Below are positions 7,366 through 13,523 of a stretch of 13,523 bases of DNA, one piece after another (position 1 is the stretch's first letter; each line of letters begins with the position of its first letter). The notes beneath the pieces were generated by a model. The model searched no databases. It was not told the origin of the DNA and worked only from the letters and a program-made list of their open reading frames with translations. This stretch comes from Planctomycetota bacterium (GTDB lineage: Bacteria; Planctomycetota; Phycisphaerae; WQYP01), in assembly GCA_021785155.1 (NCBI GenBank), contig JAJYGE010000018.1:1-13523 (forward strand). Direction: 5' to 3'. A program made the position numbers and the translations under genes.

Positions 7366-10134
7366 ATGTGGATTAGAGCGTTACGTTTTTCCAGTTTGTT
7401 AGTGGCCTGTCTTGGCGCTAACTTCATGGCTGCGGGTTTGGCGCAGGCAGCCACCATAAAAGGCTCTACCGCTCCGCCGATGACCGCGCCCGGCTGGCCT
7501 CTTAACATTAGCCGCAATGCCGTGGACTGGGTGTATTATGGTTATAACGGTCAGGCCGCCGGAATAACTACGGCGGCGGGGAACCCGGCGCACTTCAGCA
7601 GACTGCGTGGCAAAATATTGGGCTGCTGGGTGCCTGGATACGGTGTTTACCTTAAATTTCCCGGCGCAAAAACTCCTGCGACCAGTTTTGTGTTTGAAAA
7701 TGGACCCTATACGGCCAATGGCGGGGGTGGTGGTAAACGTGCCAACAGGTTGTCATTCACCTCAACACTCATTGCCCCGTCGGAAACGCTGACCATATTC
7801 CTGACTTCCTTCAACTGCAGTTCAAAAATATCGGTAGCATTGCGGGCAAATAGAAACTCTCCGGCTATTGCCCAATGGGCAGACACTACCGTGTTATCGT
7901 GTAATGCGAATCCCGGTAATGATGGCTCGGGTCCCGATACGGCAGTTTTGACGTTGACGATCCATGGGGGGCACAAAGGAGACCTTTTGGAGTTCACAGA
8001 CCAACCTGATTTGGCGGGCGTAGCCACCACGCAGTTCAACAATGTGGGCATCCAGGCGGCCAGTGTGGCACTTCCGGCCACAGCCGTTGCAACGCCGCCG
8101 CCAATGATGACTCCGGCGCAGGCGGCCAGTGATCCAGCGGTAGAAGCTCGCGTCAGCAGTCTGCTTCACAAACTGACGCTGTCCGAAAAAATTAGACTTC
8201 TCGCCGGCCTACCCGGTCCGCCATATATGTTTACCTATCCAATTCCGCAGCTGGGTATTCCCGCCGTGGTGATGAGTGACGGACGTGTGGGCGTGCACGA
8301 TTGGGGTGCGGATACTTTATTTCCCGCCACTGTGGCACTGGTTGCCACCTGGAATAAAAAACTATGCTATCAGGAAGGCGTCGCGATGGGGCGTGATGCC
8401 CGTGCCCGCGGCGTGGACATGATTCTTTCCCCGCTGGTGAATCTCTATCGTGAGCCGCAGGACGGGCGTAATTTTGAATACATGGGGGAAGACCCCTACC
8501 TGGCTTCCGGCGTAACCGTCAACTATATTCGTGGGATACAGTCGCAGCACGTTGCGGCGGATGTGACCGATTTTTGCGCCTACGAACAGGAAAACAACCG
8601 GAGGATGATCGATTCCATTGTGAGCCATCGGGCCTTGGAAGAACTCTACTTTCCACCGTTTAAGGCCGCCGTTCAGAAAGCCGGTGTCTGGACGCTCATG
8701 TCCTCTTATAACCGATTGAATTATGAATGGTGTTCAGCTGATCGCTATCTTCTTACCGACGTACTGCGCCATCGGTGGCATTTTAAGGGACTGGTCGTAT
8801 GCGACTGGGGTTTAAGCAATCATGTCAGCACATTACGCGCGTTACGGGCGGGACTGAATCTTGAGATGCCCAGTGCCGGACATTATACCGCCGTTCGCAT
8901 CATGCCGTTGATCCGCAGCGGTGATTTCAGAGTCGCCCGGCTTAACGCATTGATTACACCGCTGCTTCGGATGATCGTCGCGATGGATCTCATGAATTAT
9001 CCGCAAAAAGATGTATCCATTGCGCTGAATGATCCATTTAGTGACCATATCGCATACGAAATGGAAAAACAGGGCGCGGTTCTTCTTAAGAATAAAAACC
9101 ATCTTCTTCCCTTGGCCGCAGGATCTGATCATTTGATTGTTGTCATTGGTCCTAATGCCAGGTCCATTGCACCGGGCGGCGGAAGCCCTTTTGAAGGTGG
9201 CGGAAGTTCCTATGGCGTTCCCATTGTTAAACCGGTAAGCATGTTGGCCGCCATCAGAAAACTGGCCCCGGCCGGCACGCGCGTCGTGTATCTAAAATCG
9301 CTGCAAACTCAGAAAGCCAGAACCGAATTGCATAAGGCGGACACTGTTATCGCCTGTATCGGTTGGAACTCCAACTTGGAAGGTGAGGGCGTCGATAATC
9401 CCTATGCCCTGCCTGCACCGCAAAATGCACTGGTCGCCCAGGCCGGCAAGCTCAATTCCCATGTTATCGTCGTGCTTAATGGCGGCGGCAATGTCGCCAT
9501 GCGCCTGTGGATACATGACATAGCGGGATTGATTGATGCCTGGTATCCCGGACAGAACGGCAACCTGGCCGTGGCCGGTATTTTATTCGGGAAAATAAAT
9601 CCCAGCGGACGTTTGCCCGAAACCTTTGAGAAACGCTGGAAAGATGCACCGGCTTACGGTCATTATCCCGGCCATAACAACACCGTCCATTTTGCCGAGG
9701 GCATCTATCTGGGCTATCGCTGGTTTAATAAAAAGAACATCACACCGCGGTACCCCTTTGGTTTTGGCCTTTCCTACACCACCTTCGCCATGCACCATTT
9801 GCATGTTACCTCCACGGGAAGTGGCAAACAGCGCGTGTTTAACGTGACGGCGGAAGTGACCAACACCGGCAAAATGGCTGGAGCGCAAGTGGCACAACTT
9901 TATATCCATCCGCTGGTGGATCGGAAGAATCGCTGCGTGCAGACGCTGAAAGGTTTTGCGCGGGTGAATTTGCGGCCAGGGCAAAGCAAAACCGTGACCA
10001 TGAAACTGGATTGGCATGATTTTGCGTATTACAACTCGGCTGAAAAAGACTGGCAGGTTCCGCCGGGTAAGTATGAAATTGCCGTTGGATCATCCAGCGC
10101 CGATGAGCCGCTCCATACGACTGTGCAGTGGTAA
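7366..10134 (+). CDS. Secreted glycoside hydrolase family 3 protein with N-terminal beta-rich domain
   Basis: Probable exo-beta-glycosidase, 922 aa. Residues 1-29 form a signal peptide (hydrophobic run ending AQAA), so it is exported to the periplasm or beyond. Residues about 35-240 are a beta-rich, Gly/Thr/Asn-rich region beginning near DWVYYGYNG, probably an accessory sandwich domain, followed by a Pro/Ala linker. GH3 domain 1 covers about 255-545: SDG (304-306), GRNFEYMGEDPYL (367-379), MSSYNRLN (445-452) and the predicted nucleophile Asp480 in VVCDWG. Domain 2 covers about 565-750, with Glu674 in LEGEGVDN as likely acid/base. PFGFGLSYTTF (797-807) leads into a C-terminal fibronectin III-like domain (about 823-922). 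The usual Lys-His substrate pair before QExNRR is Thr401-Asp402, so specificity or activity may be altered. First gene of an operon with a sugar kinase and two isomerases. Confidence 0.93.
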   Translation: MWIRALRFSSLLVACLGANFMAAGLAQAATIKGSTAPPMTAPGWPLNISRNAVDWVYYGYNGQAAGITTAAGNPAHFSRLRGKILGCWVPGYGVYLKFPGAKTPATSFVFENGPYTANGGGGGKRANRLSFTSTLIAPSETLTIFLTSFNCSSKISVALRANRNSPAIAQWADTTVLSCNANPGNDGSGPDTAVLTLTIHGGHKGDLLEFTDQPDLAGVATTQFNNVGIQAASVALPATAVATPPPMMTPAQAASDPAVEARVSSLLHKLTLSEKIRLLAGLPGPPYMFTYPIPQLGIPAVVMSDGRVGVHDWGADTLFPATVALVATWNKKLCYQEGVAMGRDARARGVDMILSPLVNLYREPQDGRNFEYMGEDPYLASGVTVNYIRGIQSQHVAADVTDFCAYEQENNRRMIDSIVSHRALEELYFPPFKAAVQKAGVWTLMSSYNRLNYEWCSADRYLLTDVLRHRWHFKGLVVCDWGLSNHVSTLRALRAGLNLEMPSAGHYTAVRIMPLIRSGDFRVARLNALITPLLRMIVAMDLMNYPQKDVSIALNDPFSDHIAYEMEKQGAVLLKNKNHLLPLAAGSDHLIVVIGPNARSIAPGGGSPFEGGGSSYGVPIVKPVSMLAAIRKLAPAGTRVVYLKSLQTQKARTELHKADTVIACIGWNSNLEGEGVDNPYALPAPQNALVAQAGKLNSHVIVVLNGGGNVAMRLWIHDIAGLIDAWYPGQNGNLAVAGILFGKINPSGRLPETFEKRWKDAPAYGHYPGHNNTVHFAEGIYLGYRWFNKKNITPRYPFGFGLSYTTFAMHHLHVTSTGSGKQRVFNVTAEVTNTGKMAGAQVAQLYIHPLVDRKNRCVQTLKGFARVNLRPGQSKTVTMKLDWHDFAYYNSAEKDWQVPPGKYEIAVGSSSADEPLHTTVQW

Positions 10135-10151
10135 TTATTGTGTCCCGATGG

Positions 10152-10160
10152 TGTTATACT
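10152..10160 (+). promoter_or_regulatory. Extended -10 element, possible internal promoter for the kinase and isomerases
   Basis: TG-T-TATACT matches the extended -10 pattern (TGnTATAAT) with one mismatch, in the gap after the GH3 stop. No good -35 lies 16-18 bp upstream, which extended -10 promoters tolerate. Initiation near 10167 would exclude the TTG at 10138 as start and fit the TTG at 10210. Confidence 0.3.
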
Positions 10161-10209
10161 TTCGGATCGCCGCGGTTGTCACGGCGTTAAGATTAAAGGC
10201 TGCGGCATC

Positions 10210-11202
10210 TTGGAGCATAAATTTTTCATCGGTGTGGATGGCGGCGGCACCAATACCCGCGCGCTGATTATTGATGGTTCGGGACTGGGCTTGGGCTTAG
10301 GCAATTCAGGACCGTCAAACTACCAACATGTTGGTATTGAAACCGCTAAAAAAAATATTGGACTTGCCATTGAAGCGGCCTGGAAATGCGCCGGGATGGA
10401 GCCTCGACCTGGGACCGGCGCGTTTTTAGGCATGGCTGGTGTCACCGGCATGGCTGATCACGCGACAATTTTGGATATGGCAACCCAATTGCAAATTGCG
10501 GCACCCGGGCATGTCGGTGTGGATCATGATATTCGCATTCTGCTGGCTGGTGGGCTGGGTGGTGAACCTGGAATCGCTTTAATTGTCGGCACGGGATCAT
10601 CGTGTTATGGCCGGGATTCAACGGGCCATGCCGTGCAGGTTGGTGGATTTGGCCCCTTGATGGACGATCTGGGCAGCGGATATGCTTTGGGTGTGCAGGC
10701 GATGCGCGCCGCGGTGTTTGCCGCCGATGGACGCGGTTCTGCCACTGCGCTAAGTGCGCCGGTTTTGAAGTTTTTGAGTATTTCCGGAATGGATGATTTT
10801 TGTCGACGGGTTTATCACGAGGGTTTGACCCGTACGCAGATTGCATCGTTGGCTCCCGTGGTGGTGTCTTGCGCTGACGCCGGGGATGCGGCGGCAAATG
10901 AAATCTTACGCCAGGGCGCGGGAGATTTGGCGAAAATGGTGGCAACCGCCATGCGTCGTATCGGTGGCGAAGGATCCGTTTCGGTGGTCATCGGCGGCGG
11001 ATTGGGTGAAGCGGAAACAATCTATCGTCAGGAGATATTGACCGCCATCGGTTCGCTGGCTCCGCGGGCGAAAATAAAGCGGCTATTATTCCCTCCCGTA
11101 GCAGGTGCCGCCATACTGGCGATGGAAGTTGCGGGGAGAAAATTTGGAAACGTGGAGCGGGAGAATCTCAAGAAGTTCTTTATACAGGAGGTTCGCCCAT
11201 GA
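10210..11202 (+). CDS. BadF/BadG/BcrA/BcrD-type sugar kinase (N-acetylglucosamine/glucosamine kinase-like)
   Basis: ATP-dependent hexose or amino-sugar kinase of the ASKHA fold, 330 aa from the TTG at 10210. Visible motifs are the phosphate-1 loop GVDGGGTNTRALIID (8-22), VDHD (104-107) with the likely catalytic Asp, phosphate-2 ALIVGTGSSCYGRD (123-136), DDLGSGYALG (152-161) in place of the family's DEGSG, and the adenosine loop VVIGGGLGEAET (259-270). The frame opens earlier, with a TTG at 10138 directly after the GH3 stop, but no ATG exists upstream of the domain. The TTG at 10210 has AAAGG ten bases before it and starts at the usual family position. It overlaps the isomerase gene by ATGA at its end. 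Known relatives phosphorylate GlcNAc, GlcN or MurNAc. The isomerases beside it point instead to glucose or mannose, so the substrate is open. Confidence 0.88.
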   Translation: MEHKFFIGVDGGGTNTRALIIDGSGLGLGLGNSGPSNYQHVGIETAKKNIGLAIEAAWKCAGMEPRPGTGAFLGMAGVTGMADHATILDMATQLQIAAPGHVGVDHDIRILLAGGLGGEPGIALIVGTGSSCYGRDSTGHAVQVGGFGPLMDDLGSGYALGVQAMRAAVFAADGRGSATALSAPVLKFLSISGMDDFCRRVYHEGLTRTQIASLAPVVVSCADAGDAAANEILRQGAGDLAKMVATAMRRIGGEGSVSVVIGGGLGEAETIYRQEILTAIGSLAPRAKIKRLLFPPVAGAAILAMEVAGRKFGNVERENLKKFFIQEVRP

Positions 11203-11810
11203 TGATGGATGCAGCGTCTATTACGGCATTAGCCAGCAGCTATGATTGTGCAACCGGCCAGATTAAAGGGGCCACCATGGTGCGCCGGCACCTGTCCGAT
11301 CTGCGGGGCAGTTTCGTTGATTCAAGGGCGTATGATGCGGCGCTTAGTCAGGGAGATGTTCTGATTTATTCCGTGGCGTCGATTGAACCCGGAAAGGGAA
11401 CGGGCGACTTGCATTATGGTCTGGGCGTGTTGATGCCGGGAAAAATTGGTGACGAGTATTTTTTGACCAAAGGTCATTATCACGCCTGGCGTGAGGCGGC
11501 GGAGGTTTATATAGGATTGCGCGGCGAAGGATGCATGCTGCTGGAAGATGAAAGTTCCGGCCAAAGCCGGATGGAGCCTCTTGGCCTCGGCCAGATTGTC
11601 TACGTTCCCGGCCATACAGCGCACCGTACCATCAATACCGGATCAGAGCCGCTGGTGTACATCGGCGTTTATCCGGCTGCGGCGGGGCATGATTATGGCT
11701 CCATCGCCACGCAAAACTTTCGCAAAGTGCTCGTCAATCGCGACGGCCATCCTCGACTGTTGGAGCGTGCTGACATGCTGGAAGAGATTTCTGATAAGGA
11801 TAACCGGTAA
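11199..11810 (+). CDS. Cupin-type glucose-6-phosphate isomerase
   Basis: Metal-dependent phosphoglucose isomerase of the cupin class first known from Archaea such as Pyrococcus. It interconverts glucose-6-P and fructose-6-P in the cytoplasm and is unrelated to the common SIS-fold Pgi. The 203-aa protein shows the class signature: TKGHYHAWREAAEVY with metal ligands His93, His95 and Glu102, then VYVPGHTAHRTINTG with His142, and VYPAAAGHDYGSI (158-170). Its length is near the class norm of about 190. ATG 11199 overlaps the kinase stop as ATGA and has AGGAG at 11186-11190, so the two are translationally coupled. An ATG at 11202 would serve nearly as well. Placement behind a sugar kinase supports a role in feeding sugar phosphate into glycolysis. 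Confidence 0.92.
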   Translation: MMMDAASITALASSYDCATGQIKGATMVRRHLSDLRGSFVDSRAYDAALSQGDVLIYSVASIEPGKGTGDLHYGLGVLMPGKIGDEYFLTKGHYHAWREAAEVYIGLRGEGCMLLEDESSGQSRMEPLGLGQIVYVPGHTAHRTINTGSEPLVYIGVYPAAAGHDYGSIATQNFRKVLVNRDGHPRLLERADMLEEISDKDNR

Positions 11811-11838
11811 TAGGACTATGGCATAAAGGATAGAAGCT

Positions 11839-12234
11839 ATGACTGATTATGTTACAAAACCCATTCCATCCACAAAGCCCGAGGTGGCAAGTGTCACTCG
11901 GCCATGGGGTGGTTTTTCACAATATGCCTTCAATCGGGAGTGTACAGTAAGCTTAATGACCGTTAACCCGGGCCAACGCCTGAGTCTGCAATCCCATACG
12001 GGGCGGGCGGAACTGTGGATTGTCCTGGATGCGGGTGCGACAATTCAGGTGGGGGAGCGAATATGGGAAGCACAGGCTGGAGAGGAAGTGTGGATACCGG
12101 CCAATGTGAAGCATCGCTTGAGCGGAACTGGTACCCTTCCGGCGCGTGTGCTGGAGGTGGCCTTCGGCAATTGGCAACAGGCTGACATTCGTCGTTATGA
12201 AGATGACTTTACCCGTCCGACCCATGGTGAATAA
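11839..12234 (+). CDS. Small cupin mannose-6-phosphate isomerase (type II-like)
   Basis: Single-domain cupin of 131 aa matching the isomerase half of bifunctional ManC/type II phosphomannose isomerases, which interconvert mannose-6-P and fructose-6-P. Family features are RPWGGFSQY (21-29), NPGQRLSLQSHTGRAELWIV (43-62) with the Q-x-H-x-x-R-x-E-x-W metal signature (Gln51, His53, Glu58), VWIPANVKHRL (84-94) with His92, and the closing DIRRYEDDFTR (116-126). No nucleotidyltransferase half is present. The start is supported by AAAGGA at 11825-11830, eight bases upstream, and it follows the glucose-6-P isomerase by 28 bp. It is the last gene of the operon, ending 14 bp from the stop of the convergent isomerase gene. 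Small stand-alone cupins of this type can have other sugar-phosphate substrates, so mannose-6-P is likely but not certain. Confidence 0.85.
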   Translation: MTDYVTKPIPSTKPEVASVTRPWGGFSQYAFNRECTVSLMTVNPGQRLSLQSHTGRAELWIVLDAGATIQVGERIWEAQAGEEVWIPANVKHRLSGTGTLPARVLEVAFGNWQQADIRRYEDDFTRPTHGE

Positions 12235-12248
12235 GGTAACTTGGATCA

Positions 12249-13523
12249 TCACGTCCGGACAAGGGCCTTCATCGTTGCGTATGGTTGATCGCGGGCCGGT
12301 GTCAGCGGACGAATCGTATAAGGCCCTACTGAGGCCGGTACGATAAACGTCTCCGCATAGTGGATGATGACGGGATCAAAATCATCGGTCTGGCTTTCCA
12401 CGATCACCGCATCTCCCTGTACCAGATTCAAAACATTCACGCCGCCGCTGGTGTTATGCGGGACAACATCCGTGAACCAGTGACGGCGCGTTTCAATAAA
12501 TTCCATCTCATGCAACCCGGTGCGTTCTTCCCGCCAGCCCGGACCACTTCTTACATTGGTAACCTTGTTGATGACATGGCGTTGGGTCCAGGCGCGGTCT
12601 CGATCCCACTGCAGGTTGGCCAGACCATGTTCCAGATGCACGGGGCGTGGCTTTCCATCCAAGCCATTGCGACCCCAATCCCAGAGTTTGAAGGTAAAAA
12701 TATACGGTGTGGCGCTGATCTCCAATACCACCCCGCCCGCGCCTGAACAATGACATGTTCCGGCCGGAATCAGAAAGTGGTCGTGCTTGCGGGCCGGCCA
12801 TCGGTTCGCGTAACGATCCGCGGGAAATGGGGTGCCGCCTCGTTGCGCTTTACGGAGGTCCGCGGACATCCGGGAGGGCTTTACGCCGCTTTTGAATCCG
12901 AGATACACGCCGGCGTTCGGCGCTGCGTCAAGCATGTAATAACTTTCATCCTGCGTATAGTGCATGCCGAAATGCCGCTGTATGTACCCCGTAAGCGGAT
13001 GCACCTGAAAACTTAAATTACCGCCGCCCATGGTGTCCAACAGATCAAAGCGAATGGGAAATTCCGGTCCGAAGCGGGCATAAACGCCATCTCCAAGTAA
13101 TTCCCGCGGTTGTCGATAGACCACATTAATGGCCGGAAATTCCGTTATCACGTCGCCGAATTTCAGCAGCAGACTATTTTCCTCCGGGACGCAATCAAAA
13201 CCCCACCCATAGTTGGATGCGGCCGGATCCAGTTGAAATCGGTCCTTCATCCATTGGCCGCCCCATGGTGCAGGATCAAAAAATGGCACCACGCGAAATG
13301 GCTGGCGGGCGACCTGGCCTAAGCCCATACGCACGGCGTCTCCCAGTACCAGTTTGGGCGATTGCGGCGTATTGGTGTCAAGAAAAAAATCAACGGTGTC
13401 AAAATGATGGAATTTGTGTTTGTCGCATACGCGCCAGTCCACGAAAAAGCCCTGCTTATATTGCGCCGCACAGGATGCTCCGGAATTGTTGCAGCCAAGA
13501 TTGCTTATGGCCCGCTGGCGAAA
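12249..13523 (-). CDS. Large class I mannose-6-phosphate isomerase, C-terminal part (5' end cut by window edge)
   Basis: ManA-type cupin enzyme interconverting mannose-6-P and fructose-6-P with a bound metal, probably zinc. Motifs in order are FFDPAPWGGQWMKD, NYGWGFDCVPEENSL, FDLLDTMGGGNLSFQVHP with the Gln and His ligands, DESYYMLDA with the ligand Glu, and FLIPAGTCHCSGAGGVVLEI with the second His. A second beta-barrel domain ends the protein. A GTG at 13442 could look like the start, but the frame stays open to base 13523 and reads YKQGFFVDWRVCDKHKFHHF across it, so the gene continues outside the window. From memory of the family, such long ManA proteins carry an N-terminal P-loop kinase-like domain; that part is not visible here. 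It converges on the operon and supplies a second, unrelated-sequence enzyme for the same reaction as its small neighbour. Confidence 0.88.
   Translation of the reverse strand, partial: FRQRAISNLGCNNSGASCAAQYKQGFFVDWRVCDKHKFHHFDTVDFFLDTNTPQSPKLVLGDAVRMGLGQVARQPFRVVPFFDPAPWGGQWMKDRFQLDPAASNYGWGFDCVPEENSLLLKFGDVITEFPAINVVYRQPRELLGDGVYARFGPEFPIRFDLLDTMGGGNLSFQVHPLTGYIQRHFGMHYTQDESYYMLDAAPNAGVYLGFKSGVKPSRMSADLRKAQRGGTPFPADRYANRWPARKHDHFLIPAGTCHCSGAGGVVLEISATPYIFTFKLWDWGRNGLDGKPRPVHLEHGLANLQWDRDRAWTQRHVINKVTNVRSGPGWREERTGLHEMEFIETRRHWFTDVVPHNTSGGVNVLNLVQGDAVIVESQTDDFDPVIIHYAETFIVPASVGPYTIRPLTPARDQPYATMKALVRT

Noticed and set aside
9583..10017. 144-codon minus-strand frame inside GH3
   Set aside because: It is antisense to the conserved GH3 C-terminal domains and has no motif of its own.
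10442..10945. 167-codon minus-strand frame inside the sugar kinase
   Set aside because: It is antisense to a well-supported gene, and its Pro/Arg/His-rich composition is typical of a frame created by the codon bias of the opposite strand.

Overview
The window holds nine protein genes (two cut by the window edges), one block of inverted-repeat DNA and one long leader region. It looks like chromosomal DNA of a free-living, polysaccharide-degrading bacterium of moderate GC content. A Planctomycetota member (Phycisphaerae-like) is my best guess. This rests on general gene flavour (glycosidases beside cupin sugar isomerases, mostly poor Shine-Dalgarno sites, GTG/TTG starts) and not on any marker gene, so it is tentative.

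Layout. Positions 1-795 (+): the C-terminal part of a sensor histidine kinase, open at the left edge. Positions 829-4694 (-): mutL followed by a GH20-type hexosaminidase whose start overlaps or closely follows the mutL stop. Positions 4719-5097: two abutting inverted-repeat elements, one with perfect 28-bp terminal repeats and the other an imperfect 38-bp-arm hairpin, lying between mutL and the gene upstream. Positions 5122-6807 (-): a Ppx/GppA phosphatase with a C-terminal HD domain. Positions 6808-7365: a partly AT-rich region between divergent genes, with candidate promoters on both strands. Positions 7366-12234 (+): a sugar-catabolism operon encoding a secreted GH3 glycosidase, a BadF-type sugar kinase, a cupin phosphoglucose isomerase and a small cupin mannose-6-phosphate isomerase. 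Positions 12249-13523 (-): the C-terminal part of a large mannose-6-phosphate isomerase, converging on the operon and open at the right edge.

How the genes may work together. The operon reads as an outside-to-inside route. An exported GH3 enzyme frees hexose from an oligosaccharide, the kinase phosphorylates it, and the glucose-6-P and mannose-6-P isomerases pass it to fructose-6-P. Having both isomerases suggests a mixed glucose/mannose substrate, but this is inference. The GH3 enzyme has Thr-Asp in place of the family's Lys-His substrate-binding pair, so its specificity is probably not that of an ordinary beta-glucosidase. The mutL/GH20/ppx block is housekeeping plus an amino-sugar hydrolase and has no visible functional link to the operon.

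The strongest candidates for something undescribed are the inverted-repeat pair at 4719-5097, whose interior can form several hairpins, and the GH3 variant together with its compact kinase-isomerase operon.
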